Notes under the pieces: generated by a model
The model's input: the letters and a program-made list of their open reading frames with translations, nothing else
What the model was told of the DNA's origin: nothing
Databases searched by the model: none
Translations under genes and position numbers: made by a program
In this document: in pieces, positions 34,854-44,719 of the stretch
Numbering within the stretch: the stretch's first letter is position 1
How the letters are laid out: every line of letters begins with the position of its first letter
From: Candidatus Zixiibacteriota bacterium
GTDB taxonomy: Bacteria > Zixibacteria > MSB-5A5 > WJJR01 > JAJRUJ01
Reading direction: 5' to 3'
Length of the DNA stretch: 64,000 bases
NCBI GenBank assembly: GCA_020051695.1
Contig: JAGVQM010000012.1
Coordinates: 70,361 to 134,360, forward strand

Positions 34854-36101
34854 TTATTCGTAGCGAAGGGAGACAATCGGGTCGACTTTGGCCGCCCGAT
34901 ATGCCGGGTAGATGCCGAAAATCAGCCCCACGGAGACCGCGACAGTGAAGCCGATAATGACCCATGGAATTGAAACTCCGGCGGGGAGCCAGTCCATGGC
35001 CTTGATGAAAAAGGCCAGCGCCAGACCGAAAACAATCCCCACTATTCCGCCGACACCCGAAAGGGCCATCGCCTCAATTAAAAATTGCCAGACAATATTG
35101 GCGCGGCGGGCGCCGATGGCTTTGCGGACGCCGATTTCGCGGGTTCGTTCGGTCACCGAGACCAGCATGATGTTCATCACGCCCACCCCGCCGACCATCA
35201 AGCCGATCGAGGAAATCACCGTCATGGCAACATAGATCATCCCGGTGATCTGCCGGTAGATCTCCATCAGGGAATCCTGGGTAAACACGGCAAAGTCATT
35301 TTCGTCGTCATACTTCAAACCCCGTTCCCGGCGCATGACTTCAGTGATCTGGTCGACAGCCAGCTCGATTTTGTCCGCTGATGCGGCCGCGCAGGCCAGC
35401 CAGAGTTCCTTTTCCCAGGGGTGCAGCTTGGCAAATGTGCCGTAGGGCAGCAGGATATAATTATCCTGGGACGTTCCCAGGATCGCCTCGCGTTTTTCGG
35501 TCACGCCGATGACTGTGAAACGGTGGTTGTTGACCAGAATGGACTTGCCCAGCGGGTCGAGACTGGGGAAAAGCGTCTCGGCGATATCCGGGCCGAGCAC
35601 ACACACCATCCGGCGAAAGTGATGATCCAGCTCGCTGATAAAACGCCCGTGTCGGCAACTGATATTGTTGACTGCCTGGTAATCAGGCAATACTCCCGCC
35701 AAATCGGGGCGCCGGGCCTCGTTCCCCTTATATTTGGCCGTATTGCCGCCGGGCAAATGGTAATGGTTTTCGGGGGATACGGCTCTCACGGCAGAACAGT
35801 TTTCCTTGATCGCCATGGCGTGCTCATACGTGATCGGCTTGCGGTTGCGCTCGGCCGACGAGCGGCGACCGAGCTGGATTCCCGGCTTAAACCGCGAGAC
35901 ATACACGGCGTTTGAACCCAGCGACTCGATCTGGTGGGCCATCGAATTATTCAGTCCGGTAATCAGGGACACCATACCGATCACCGAACTGACGCCGATC
36001 ATCACACCCAAAACGGTCAGGAACGACCGCAGTTTATTGGCGCGGATGGCATCGAAGGCCATAATCAACGCTTCTCTGATTTCGAATAAATTCAGTGCCA
36101 T
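34854..36101 (-). CDS. MacB-type ABC transporter permease, second copy
   Basis: The 415-residue product has an N-terminal helix after IRANKLRSFLTVLGVMIGV, a large periplasmic MacB core domain (about 50-270), and three C-terminal helices with VSVTERTREIGVRKAIGARR. It ends YPAYRAAKVDPIVSLRYE. This mechanotransmitter topology serves export of peptides, lipids or antibiotics from the periplasm. The ATPase is a separate gene. Its different core domain from the neighbouring permease suggests a heterodimer. Confidence 0.93.
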   Translation of the reverse strand: MALNLFEIREALIMAFDAIRANKLRSFLTVLGVMIGVSSVIGMVSLITGLNNSMAHQIESLGSNAVYVSRFKPGIQLGRRSSAERNRKPITYEHAMAIKENCSAVRAVSPENHYHLPGGNTAKYKGNEARRPDLAGVLPDYQAVNNISCRHGRFISELDHHFRRMVCVLGPDIAETLFPSLDPLGKSILVNNHRFTVIGVTEKREAILGTSQDNYILLPYGTFAKLHPWEKELWLACAAASADKIELAVDQITEVMRRERGLKYDDENDFAVFTQDSLMEIYRQITGMIYVAMTVISSIGLMVGGVGVMNIMLVSVTERTREIGVRKAIGARRANIVWQFLIEAMALSGVGGIVGIVFGLALAFFIKAMDWLPAGVSIPWVIIGFTVAVSVGLIFGIYPAYRAAKVDPIVSLRYE

Positions 36102-36132
36102 CGCAAGGATACTTCCGTTCAGGCCATCGGAC

Positions 36133-37353
36133 CTATTCGCGGCGCAGGGCCTCGATCGGGTCCAACCGCGCCGCTTTCACCGCCGGGTAAACACCGAAAA
36201 ACGTGCCGACCACCGTGGAAACCCCCAGCCCCAGAAAAACCGACCACAGGGCCACCCCGGCCGGGACCCCGATCTGGGCCGTGAGGATGATCCCGATTAT
36301 GAAACCCAGCGCGACACCGATCCCGCCGCCGACCAAAGACAGGGTGACCGCTTCGGCAAGAAACTGAAACATGATATTCTTCCGCCGGGCGCCCACCGCC
36401 TTACGGATCCCGACTTCGCGCGTGCGCTCGGTGACCGACACCAGCATAATGTTCATGATCACAATCCCGCCGACCACCAGCGAAATCGAGGAGATGCCGA
36501 CCATCACCATGGCCGCGCCGCTGGAAAAAGTCTCCCACATCGACATAAAGTCCGCGGCCGTCATGATCCCAAAGTTGTCTTCTTCGTGATACTTCACCCC
36601 GCGGCGCGCCCGCAGCACCAGGCGCACCTGGTCCTGGGTCTCATCCATGATTTCAAATGAAGCGGCCTTGACAAATAAATCGAGTGACCGGCGGCTGCCG
36701 AACTGCTTTTCGAACGTTGTTAATGGAATAAAAACATAATTATCATTGCTCTGGCCGAGGGTCGAACCCTCCCGAGTGCCGTGGCCGATGATGGTATACT
36801 GGCGCCCGTCGATTTTGATTTCTTTGCCGACCGGGTCCAGGCCCGGGAACAGGTTATCGACGACATCGTAGCCGATGAAGGCCACGTTGCGGCGATGTAG
36901 ATAATCGTCGTCGGTGAGAAAGTGCCCCCGTTCGATTTCCTGCTTGACAATATCAACAAAATTGGCCGTGGCCCCGACGATGTACACATCGTCCAGATAC
37001 TGGCTGCCCCGTTTGATCGTGCGGGTTGTGAACATCCGCCCGCCGACTTCGGCGCAATCCGGGCAGTTGTCGGCCACCGCTTTCATATCATCGATGGTGA
37101 TTTTTTTGCGCTTGAAGACGTTCCACCACTGTTCCTCGGAGGTCACCATTCCGTACTGGTCGATAATGAATGTTGTCGCGCCCAGGCCGGAGATCTGGTT
37201 GGCAACATAGGCGTTCATGCCGTTGATCATCGAGACGATGGCGATGATCGTCGTCACCCCGATAATCACGCCGATCAGGGTCAGCACCGAACGCAGCTTA
37301 TTGACCCATAAGGCGCCCAGGGCAATCCGGACACTTTCCAGGAACGCTCGCAT
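36133..37353 (-). CDS. MacB-type ABC transporter permease, first copy
   Basis: The 406-residue product has the same layout as the following permease: VNKLRSVLTLIGVIIGVTT in the first helix, a periplasmic core domain (about 45-265), and three C-terminal helices with TERTREVGIRKAVGARR. It ends YPAVKAARLDPIEALRRE. A CPDC motif near residues 88-91 in the periplasmic domain is unusual and could form a disulfide. It follows the ATPase gene by 66 bases. Confidence 0.93.
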   Translation of the reverse strand: MRAFLESVRIALGALWVNKLRSVLTLIGVIIGVTTIIAIVSMINGMNAYVANQISGLGATTFIIDQYGMVTSEEQWWNVFKRKKITIDDMKAVADNCPDCAEVGGRMFTTRTIKRGSQYLDDVYIVGATANFVDIVKQEIERGHFLTDDDYLHRRNVAFIGYDVVDNLFPGLDPVGKEIKIDGRQYTIIGHGTREGSTLGQSNDNYVFIPLTTFEKQFGSRRSLDLFVKAASFEIMDETQDQVRLVLRARRGVKYHEEDNFGIMTAADFMSMWETFSSGAAMVMVGISSISLVVGGIVIMNIMLVSVTERTREVGIRKAVGARRKNIMFQFLAEAVTLSLVGGGIGVALGFIIGIILTAQIGVPAGVALWSVFLGLGVSTVVGTFFGVYPAVKAARLDPIEALRRE

Positions 37354-37419
37354 TTGTTTTCTCCGCGATTTTCAGTCGCTGCGGGACCGGCCCTTCCCGC
37401 AGACGGCAGGACACGCCAC

Positions 37420-38103
37420 CTAGTGCCGGACCTGCTCTTCCTTCTCGATCGCGCCGTCCCGGATATGGAGGATGCGATCGGCATAGGAGGCCACGTCCAG
37501 CTCATGGGTCACGATAATAATCGTATTGCCGGCATCGTGCAGCCGGCCGAACAAGCCCATAATTTCCTCGCCGGTTTTGGTGTCCAGGTTACCGGTCGGT
37601 TCATCGGCCAGGATCAGCGACGGGTTGTTGACCAGCGCCCGGGCCACGGCCACGCGCTGCCGCTGGCCGCCGGACAGTTCGTTCGGCCGGTGGGTCATCC
37701 GGTCACCCAGATCGACCATTTCCAGCGCGCGCCGGGCTTTTTCGATGCGGGTCGTCGAGTCGCTGCCGTTATAAATCAGCGGCAGTTCCACATTGTGCAG
37801 CGCCGTCGCCCGCGGCAGCAGGTTGAACGTCTGGAACACAAACCCGATTTCCTTGTTCCGGATCCGCGCCAGCTCATTATCGTTCATCTCCGAGACCAGA
37901 CGCCCGTTCAGCTCATAATAACCGCGCGAAGGCGTGTCCAGACAACCGATCAGGTTCATCAGGGTCGATTTGCCGGACCCCGACGGCCCCATGATGGCCA
38001 CGTACTCGCCCGCTTCGACGTTGACATCCACACCCCGCAGCGCATGGATGGTCTCGGCCCCCATTTCATATGATTTCCACAAATCCCTGGTTTTGATTAA
38101 CAC
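37420..38103 (-). CDS. ABC transporter ATP-binding protein, LolD/MacB type
   Basis: The 227-residue ATPase has Walker [10 protein letters not shown] (39-47), Q-loop FQTFNLLP, signature [15 protein letters not shown], Walker [13 protein letters not shown] and H-loop VTHE. The MAL-type inserts and the L-N-L-I-G-C-L-D start place it with LolD and MacB ATPases that drive the mechanotransmission permeases encoded next. I prefer GTG 38103, which follows AGGATGG and gives the usual N-terminus; GTG 38133 adds ten residues. Confidence 0.93.
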   Translation of the reverse strand: MLIKTRDLWKSYEMGAETIHALRGVDVNVEAGEYVAIMGPSGSGKSTLMNLIGCLDTPSRGYYELNGRLVSEMNDNELARIRNKEIGFVFQTFNLLPRATALHNVELPLIYNGSDSTTRIEKARRALEMVDLGDRMTHRPNELSGGQRQRVAVARALVNNPSLILADEPTGNLDTKTGEEIMGLFGRLHDAGNTIIIVTHELDVASYADRILHIRDGAIEKEEQVRH

Positions 38104-38136
38104 GATTGTACCATCCTGTCCATGCCGCAGCACATG

Positions 38137-39468
38137 CTACTTTTCCTCGGACGTCGGGGATTTTTTGACTTCGACGCGGTCGCCATGGTTCAACTCTCTG
38201 AGGGTTTTGAAACTGCCGGTGACAATCTGGTCCCCCTTGTCGACACCGGAGACGATATGAATGTTCTGCTGATCGGCGATACCGGTCACGACCTCCGCGA
38301 AAAACGCCTTGCCGTCCCGGATGATGAACACGCCCTGGAGTTCGCGCTTGTCCTTCTCATCCTCATCGACCGTATCGGCGTCCGCCTCGTTTGTCGAATC
38401 GGTCTCCGACGCCACCGCGCCGTCGGTTTTTCCGCCGCCTTCCGCGGCTTGTTGTTGTTCCCGGATATCTTTTTCATCCCGCAGGACGACCGCGCCGATC
38501 GGCACCTTGGCCACATGCTCCGCCCTGGCGGTCGTGATATCACAGGTGGCCGACATCCCGGGCCGGATGTCCGGGACCGTCTCCTGCAACAGGATCGTGA
38601 CAATAAAATTGATCACCTGGTCCGAAGTCCCGTACCCCGAAAACTGCGCGCTGTTGCCGACTTCAGTGACCACGCCGCGGAAAGTGGTATCCGGTAGGGC
38701 ATCCAATTCGACTTTTACCTCCTGACCGACCGCGACACTGGCGATATCGGTTTCGTCGACCTCGACTTCGGCCTCAATTTCGGCGAGGTCGGAAACCGTC
38801 ATGATCACCGTCCCCGCGTTATTCATCGTCCCAATCATCACGATTTCGCCGATCTCGGCATTTAATGCGGTGATGATCCCGTCGATGGGCGAAACGATGG
38901 TCGTATAATCGAGCTGATTCCGCGCCTCGCGCAGGGAGGCCTTGGCGCGGTCGACCGCATGCAGCGCCGCATTATGAGTGGCCTTCTGCACATCAAATTG
39001 CGTGCGGACTGCATCATAGGCCTCATCCGAAATCAATTTGCCTTTATGGAGTTTTTCGGCGCGTTCAAACGTCAGTCGGGCCTCTTCCATCTGGGCCCGC
39101 GATAACTCGGCCTGGGCTTCCTGTGAAGCCAGGGAGGCGCGGTATTGGTCGGCTGCCGCCTGATACCGGTCGGGGTCGAGCTGGACCAGCAGCTGCCCGG
39201 CGCTCACCGGCTGGCCTTCTTTCACCGGCAAATCGACGATCTTCGCCGAAACGTTGGCGGAAATTTTCACCTCGGTCCTGGCCTGGATTTTTCCGGAGGC
39301 GGTGACAATGGACGTGATATCACCCAGCTTGACCTCCCCGGCAGTGACTTGCCGGATCGACTCATCGGATTTGGTCAGGTTGACTACAACAATGACGATC
39401 AACACCGCCGCCGCCGCGCCGATAATAAACCATTTCTTTTTGGATTTCTTCTTGTTGTTGATATTCAT
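38137..39468 (-). CDS. Periplasmic adaptor (HlyD/MacA-type membrane fusion protein)
   Basis: The 443-residue product has an N-terminal membrane anchor (about 13-32) and a lipoyl/barrel-sandwich half (SGKIQARTEVKISANVSAKI). An alpha-hairpin (about 100-195) is followed by the second lipoyl half ending SPIDGIITALNAEIG and the beta-barrel and membrane-proximal domains. An acidic insert of about 30 residues (SETDSTNEADADTVDEDEKD) splits the membrane-proximal domain. It should bridge the ABC permeases to the TolC-type channel. ATG 39468 is favoured over GTG 39474. Confidence 0.92.
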   Translation of the reverse strand: MNINNKKKSKKKWFIIGAAAAVLIVIVVVNLTKSDESIRQVTAGEVKLGDITSIVTASGKIQARTEVKISANVSAKIVDLPVKEGQPVSAGQLLVQLDPDRYQAAADQYRASLASQEAQAELSRAQMEEARLTFERAEKLHKGKLISDEAYDAVRTQFDVQKATHNAALHAVDRAKASLREARNQLDYTTIVSPIDGIITALNAEIGEIVMIGTMNNAGTVIMTVSDLAEIEAEVEVDETDIASVAVGQEVKVELDALPDTTFRGVVTEVGNSAQFSGYGTSDQVINFIVTILLQETVPDIRPGMSATCDITTARAEHVAKVPIGAVVLRDEKDIREQQQAAEGGGKTDGAVASETDSTNEADADTVDEDEKDKRELQGVFIIRDGKAFFAEVVTGIADQQNIHIVSGVDKGDQIVTGSFKTLRELNHGDRVEVKKSPTSEEK

Positions 39469-39599
39469 GGGCACCTCAACTTACCGGCAGGTATCTCGCT
39501 GGTCGACGGGCACTGTGCCGCGGACCCTCGTTCCGCGCGACCGGTGATTACCGCGTTCATCAGTATACGACGGGCAACCTAATCGTTTCTCCGTTCCGT

Positions 39600-40910
39600 T
39601 TATCGCCGCCGGCCCATCGCCCGGTCCAAAGCCGAGACGGCAAGGTTAAAATCAAATTTGGCACTGACAAAGCTGTTACGGGCATCGGCCAGGTTTTTTT
39701 CCGCGTCCAGCAGGTCCAGGACGGTCGCCGCGCCGAGGTTATAGCGTTCCTGCGCGATTTGCAGGTCCTCCTCCGCCGAACGCAGCGATTCCTCGTATAA
39801 ATACAAATTGGCCCGCGCATTATTGATGCCCAGCAGGGCGGTCTGGATCTCCAGTCCGACGCTGTTGACGGTCGATTCCAGCGAGACGACAGCCAGTTTA
39901 TGTGCGCCCGTGGCCCGGGCATGGTTGGTTTTCAGCGAAAATCCATCGAGGAAGGGGATACTCCAGGAGAAGGACAAGCCAAAATACCAGTTCGCATTGT
40001 CCCCGTCGAAACTCCCCCAGTTGGAGACTGAATCGACCGACCAGGAACGCGAGGCATTCCAGGAAACCGACGGCAGATACGCCGAACGCGCATATAACCG
40101 CTGATAGCGGGTTGCTTCCAGTTCGGCCTGCGCCGAAAGGATACGGGGATGGTTCGTCTCAGCATAGCCCATGGCGCCGGTAAAATCATCGGCGACCACC
40201 AGGGTATCGACACGATCGTCCAAATCCAGGTCCGCAGTGGCCCGGCGGTTCATCACATTGTTCAACTGCGCCAAAGATACCGCACTGTTTTTCTTGGCCG
40301 CTTCCAGTGACGCTTTGTTCGACAGCAACTGCACCTTGGCTTTCAGCAGCTCGGACTGATTGGCTGAGCCCAGGTCGAACCGCGCCTGAACCAGTTCGAG
40401 GTTGTGTTCGGCCGCGCCGACCGCCTGCCCAGCCACTTCCAGAAGTCCCCGGTATTTCAGCGCGCTGAAATAGTAGTTCTTAACCAGGTCGATTGTTTCC
40501 AGTTCCGACTGCGTCAGGTTGTGTTCCCCGGCTTTGCGCAGGTTCAGATAATACTTGAGATTGAAATATTTGCCGCCCCACTGAAAGAGATCCTGCCGCA
40601 CGTTGATCGATTTGGAATATGTCCGGTTGATCGGCGAATACACCTGATATTGCGAGACGCCGCCCTGTTCGTAATACGAATAACCCGCCGACAGCGAAAA
40701 CTGCGGCAGCCAGGAGCCGTAGGCGCTCCAGACGTTCTGCCGCGCCATGTCTAGTGAGTAACGCGAGGAGGCCAGCGAGACATTGCGGTCCAGCGCGATG
40801 TTGATACATTCATCCAGACTCAGTTTCTCCGCTTGGACGTTCCCGGAAAACAACAACACACACACTGCCAGACAACATACACCCCATCGATGTGCACGCA
40901 CGACGTTCAT
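39600..40910 (-). CDS. TolC-family outer-membrane efflux protein
   Basis: The 436-residue product has a signal peptide (about 1-28, ending GNVQA). Two OEP repeats follow, each opening with the typical helix: L-S-L-D-E-C-I-N-I-A-L-D-R-N (about 31-44) and the AYAETNHPRILSAQAELEATR segment split near 235. Length and helix/strand alternation fit a trimeric channel-tunnel. ATG 40910 follows AGGGG. It lies 131 bases before the adaptor gene. Confidence 0.92.
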   Translation of the reverse strand: MNVVRAHRWGVCCLAVCVLLFSGNVQAEKLSLDECINIALDRNVSLASSRYSLDMARQNVWSAYGSWLPQFSLSAGYSYYEQGGVSQYQVYSPINRTYSKSINVRQDLFQWGGKYFNLKYYLNLRKAGEHNLTQSELETIDLVKNYYFSALKYRGLLEVAGQAVGAAEHNLELVQARFDLGSANQSELLKAKVQLLSNKASLEAAKKNSAVSLAQLNNVMNRRATADLDLDDRVDTLVVADDFTGAMGYAETNHPRILSAQAELEATRYQRLYARSAYLPSVSWNASRSWSVDSVSNWGSFDGDNANWYFGLSFSWSIPFLDGFSLKTNHARATGAHKLAVVSLESTVNSVGLEIQTALLGINNARANLYLYEESLRSAEEDLQIAQERYNLGAATVLDLLDAEKNLADARNSFVSAKFDFNLAVSALDRAMGRRR

Positions 40911-40938
40911 ACGAATCCCCTTTAAGCTGTGATACACA

Positions 40939-41685
40939 TTACATTCCGCCGAAATTGAGACCCATGGAGATCAGGCCGGCTTGAATCAACGCCCAGACAA
41001 ACCAGGCCGCGCCGACGGTCCACGCCGATTTGGCAACGGATGATTTGGTCAAGATGGACATGCCCAGGATCACCAGACCCAATTGCCACAGGCCAAACAG
41101 ATCGAATTTCCCCAGTAACGCCCCGATAAATGTGTCCGCCTGCTCCGGAGAAACCAGCAGCGCCAGCGAGGTGTGTACCTTTGTCGAGCCTTTCGACAGG
41201 ATCAAGGGAAGTTTGATGATTGTCTCCGGGATGGCAATCAAAAATGAAAGCGCAAACATGTTCAACACTAACTTGAAACTGGTCTGGCCCCCCAGAATGA
41301 TGTTGCCCAGAAACAAAAGAATAGCGGCCCCGATAACCAGCACGACGGTTACAAAGACCGGAGTCAGCAATTGCCAGATCGGGTTTTTCATTCGCTCGCG
41401 GGCGCTGTCCGTAATCTCCTGTTTGCGGTCCTCCGGGAGATCATAACTGTCAAGCTGTTTCTCCAACTGGGCCATCTGGTCTTTAACGACGATCGGTTTG
41501 GTGAATTGGTAACTCCCCAGCCCAAAGAGAGAAACGATTAAAACGACAACCAGCCATTCCCAGTTTTTGCGTACGGATGAAAACGCCTTGCGGGGATCAA
41601 AAAATACTGCGATAAACCGGGCGAGCATCCCGACTTGCGGTGTTGCTTGCACTTCGGCTTCCGGCGTGACGATCTGATCATCCAT
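40939..41685 (-). CDS. Yip1 domain membrane protein
   Basis: The 248-residue protein has a cytoplasmic N-terminus with M-L-A-R-F-I-A-V-F-F-D-P-R-K-A-F, the usual lead-in of bacterial Yip1/YIF1 domain proteins. Five membrane helices follow. ATG 41685 follows GGGAG. The gene heads the efflux operon, 28 bases before the TolC-like gene, so it may assist assembly or regulation of the exporter; its function in bacteria is unknown. Confidence 0.8.
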   Translation of the reverse strand: MDDQIVTPEAEVQATPQVGMLARFIAVFFDPRKAFSSVRKNWEWLVVVLIVSLFGLGSYQFTKPIVVKDQMAQLEKQLDSYDLPEDRKQEITDSARERMKNPIWQLLTPVFVTVVLVIGAAILLFLGNIILGGQTSFKLVLNMFALSFLIAIPETIIKLPLILSKGSTKVHTSLALLVSPEQADTFIGALLGKFDLFGLWQLGLVILGMSILTKSSVAKSAWTVGAAWFVWALIQAGLISMGLNFGGM

Positions 41686-41944
41686 CCCGTGTTCTCCCTT
41701 ACAGGCACTCGTCCCAAAAGACGGATACCCTGGCAAAATGTTTCATTTTTCCCATTGCTTGTGACATCCGCTGATCACCTGTCGAGCTTACCCGAAACTC
41801 TATAAACTATTCAAATTCCGTTCGAAAATCAAACGCGATTTCAGCTAAACCGTCGAACCCGATTGGGGTTCTCGCACCGATCTTCTTGTCTCACGTGGAG
41901 TTATTGCCTAGAAACACGGAAAGTTCGGAGAACTCAGAAAAACA

Positions 41945-42196
41945 TCACAAACGGATGGCGCAGACAGAGACAATCCCCAGAATCCCGGCGACAATGCCGG
42001 CCATTGCGGCAGTCAGCGGAAGGACAATCATACCCCATCGAATCTGTGCCGACCGTGTACATCGAGACGCTCGTACAATCGGAACCACTGTGGAGCCGAC
42101 ATGCGATTCAAACAAATCGGCCCCAACATCCGCTGCTCTGATATAAATCCCGCCACCACAAGCAAATAGCGCGATGGATGAGTCACGCTTCGAGAA
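41945..42196 (-). pseudogene. Fragment of a membrane-bound proton-pumping pyrophosphatase gene
   Basis: The minus-strand frame from 42196 to TGA 41945 reads SSIALFACGGGIYIRAADVG, then ADLFESHVGS. Twenty residues later comes a hydrophobic helix MIVLPLTAAMAGIVAGILGI. Intact H+-PPases carry [23 protein letters not shown], then about 40 residues including the catalytic DNVGDNVGD, then GADLFESYVGS and a helix like ILPLVIAAVGIIASIIG. Here the two ADL blocks are fused, deleting the active site. A stop (42197-42199) bounds it upstream. The rest of 41686-42223 shows no gene. Confidence 0.75.
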
Positions 42197-42223
42197 TTAG
42201 ATGAACTCGGTGCCGAATGCCAA

Positions 42224-44719
42224 CTAATTCCCGTCACGCAGCACCGTTACGCCGCGACGTTCCAATTCCGGGATTTCCACGTTGCGCGTCGCCCATTCAT
42301 ATAACACGTAGGTATTGCCGCGAATATCCAGTGTATCGCCGGCGCCCCAGCCCGGGTTCTCCAATAATATCGTCAGATTCTGGAGCCGGTTATTATTTAG
42401 CAGAAGTGTCTTGATGCCCCGGAGTTTCTCCAAACCATTCATATCACGAATCTGATTGTTGCCCAGATTCAGGTAGGACAGGTTTCTCAGATCCGACAGC
42501 GTTCTGGCGTTAGAGATATTGCAATACTGCACGTTCAGTGAATCCAGGGACATCAAACCGGCCAGCCCGGCAATATTGGACAGTTGCGAATTGCTCGACA
42601 GGTCCAGGACCTGGAGTTGCTTTAACTGCGCCAGCGGCGAGATATCGCTGATGGAATTGCCGTTCAGCCGCAATATTCGCAGGTCGATCAGGTGACTCAG
42701 TGGTACAAGATTCTTGATCAGGCCGTTTGATTGCAGGTCCAGGGCTTGTACGTCAAAAAGATATTCCAGTCCATTCAGCGCGATAATCCCACGGCCAATG
42801 GCCAGCAATTCAGTGTGGCCGGCCAGGTCGGCCCCGGTCAATGCCCCGGTCGGCTTGCCGGCCAGGGTCCGGAGCGCTGCCTGCAGATTGTTATCCGGGA
42901 CCGAGACTTCCAACTCGGAGAGGTTATTGACCTGGATGACATTCGAGATTGTCGAATAATTATAATCCTGGTCAAATACTCTCAGACCCAGGTATGTCGT
43001 TTCCGCCAAATCATAGGGCAGGGCGACGAATTCCTCGGCCGAGCCGTTTGCCGCAGGCGTCGGCTCCCCGATGAACTGGCCGGCCTCGTCCCAATTCTCA
43101 TCGGTAATGGGGACGGCAGCGTAACGAAGATCATACCAGGTAGCGAATCCCTCATTGTAATCGTTGCCGGTGGCAGTCCAACTCAGCCGAATGGAATTGC
43201 CCCAGTATTCGTTGATGGTTAAATCGGTCACAGCCGTCGGCTCGATCCAGTCACCGTAACTGAGTAACGGTCTGCGGCTTACAGGCAGTGGAAAGGAGTT
43301 TTGTTCAACGGCGCTTCCGCTTACAACGTGAATATGCAATTGCCCGTCCTGCTTGCGTAAATTGAGCAGTGCTGAAGCTGGCAAGCCGAAATATAACCAC
43401 GAACCGAGAGAATCGGCTTGAGCGCTCGCGGAAAACGGGTTTTCATGGATGGTCCGGAAATCAACAAGGACATCACGAAAATCAACAGCGAAGGCGATTG
43501 ATGTAATCGATTCGTTCGCGTCCGGAAAATTAAACAACAACACCTCCGCTTCCGCCGGCCAGTTCAGTGCTATGCCACGGTCCCGCAGGTAATCAAAACG
43601 CACAGCCAGATTCGCTTGTGTGCTGACCCGAGTCAGTGCCATCCGGTACACTCCGGTGACCTCCCTGGCCAGAGTCAGGGAATCCTTAGAGTACCCCTCG
43701 GGGAAATCAAGGTACGTCAGTCCGCCAAACGCGGGAGCATAATTTAATTGTACGTAGAAATTCTGCATGACTTCTTCGCGGTCTTGCACGCGCCCCGCGC
43801 CACTGGACGGAGCATCGCTGGACAGCCCCGCGCCGTAGGTGAACAACCTGAGAAATGCGGGCGGCAGCCAGCGGCGTGAACCGATCCGGACCCGCGGCGG
43901 GATCTCCTGCCCTGCCTCAATATCATAGCCAACCGCCCGACCGAGGGCCAAAAACGCGGAGGTGAATTGTTCACCAGTGGCGGACAGGACGACACGATCG
44001 TCATCCTCGATAGCGCGGACGGCATTAATTAAGTTCGCCACCGCACTTTCCACGACCGCATCACCGGCCGAGGCATTCTCATAATGTGTTTTGAAAGTCT
44101 GAAAAACGTCGAGGACGTCCGCCCGATCGGCGGCCCCCAGCGATAGTTCAATGTCCTGACCGAGGTCGCCGCCTAAATCGCCGACAACCTGATTGATGAT
44201 TGCGCCGATCGCCTCCCGGGCAGTCTGGGTTTTCCAAACAACGGCCCAGCGGCTCTGCGTCAGCGCCCCGATTGTCGCCCGATTTTGCCCGGTCTCCAGT
44301 GACGGGTTCTCAAACACCCAGGACTGGCCGTCCGTCCTGCCGGTAAGCAGGGAGGCCTCCAATTGCCCGGCCGGCAGCATCGCGTCAGCGTAGGTGACCA
44401 CCACCCAGATCGTGTCGATAATCTGCCCGGTGGACAGCTTGACCTCATAAGCGGGAGAGACGAATCCGTACCCCTCCGGCAGTGCGGGAACGGCGTCAGT
44501 CTGGCTGATCTGGATTTCCGCATCCTCGGAGATGGCTTCCGGCGGGACCGTCACGGTCACAAGATTACCCAAAGACGCAGTGCCTCCGGTATCTTTCGAA
44601 ATGAGGCTGGCCGAAGGCCTGGTTGGCGGGTCGTCATCGCCGCATCCGAAAACCAGTGATAATAAAAAAACTCCGGCCAGTAAACCGCCACATAACCTTA
44701 CCATCGCGCGCTTATTCAT
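42224..44719 (-). CDS. Lipoprotein with leucine-rich repeats
   Basis: The 831-residue product has lipobox VFGC (Cys26). A ZU5-like segment (about 45-120) contains GNLVTVTVPPEAI. An unrecognised middle part follows (about 120-500), then a fibronectin type III-like domain (about 510-610). The C-terminal array of about seven 22-residue leucine-rich repeats (about 620-800) includes LRILRLNGNSISDISPLAQL and LSYLNLGNNQIRDMNGLEKL, of the internalin/SDS22 type. It probably faces the surface or periplasm and binds protein or carbohydrate. GAGG precedes the ATG. Confidence 0.85.
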   Translation of the reverse strand: MNKRAMVRLCGGLLAGVFLLSLVFGCGDDDPPTRPSASLISKDTGGTASLGNLVTVTVPPEAISEDAEIQISQTDAVPALPEGYGFVSPAYEVKLSTGQIIDTIWVVVTYADAMLPAGQLEASLLTGRTDGQSWVFENPSLETGQNRATIGALTQSRWAVVWKTQTAREAIGAIINQVVGDLGGDLGQDIELSLGAADRADVLDVFQTFKTHYENASAGDAVVESAVANLINAVRAIEDDDRVVLSATGEQFTSAFLALGRAVGYDIEAGQEIPPRVRIGSRRWLPPAFLRLFTYGAGLSSDAPSSGAGRVQDREEVMQNFYVQLNYAPAFGGLTYLDFPEGYSKDSLTLAREVTGVYRMALTRVSTQANLAVRFDYLRDRGIALNWPAEAEVLLFNFPDANESITSIAFAVDFRDVLVDFRTIHENPFSASAQADSLGSWLYFGLPASALLNLRKQDGQLHIHVVSGSAVEQNSFPLPVSRRPLLSYGDWIEPTAVTDLTINEYWGNSIRLSWTATGNDYNEGFATWYDLRYAAVPITDENWDEAGQFIGEPTPAANGSAEEFVALPYDLAETTYLGLRVFDQDYNYSTISNVIQVNNLSELEVSVPDNNLQAALRTLAGKPTGALTGADLAGHTELLAIGRGIIALNGLEYLFDVQALDLQSNGLIKNLVPLSHLIDLRILRLNGNSISDISPLAQLKQLQVLDLSSNSQLSNIAGLAGLMSLDSLNVQYCNISNARTLSDLRNLSYLNLGNNQIRDMNGLEKLRGIKTLLLNNNRLQNLTILLENPGWGAGDTLDIRGNTYVLYEWATRNVEIPELERRGVTVLRDGN

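Noticed and set aside
42028-42237. 69-codon minus-strand frame in the gap after the LRR gene
   Set aside because: It is a different frame over the pyrophosphatase remnant, whose own frame gives clear homology; this one does not.
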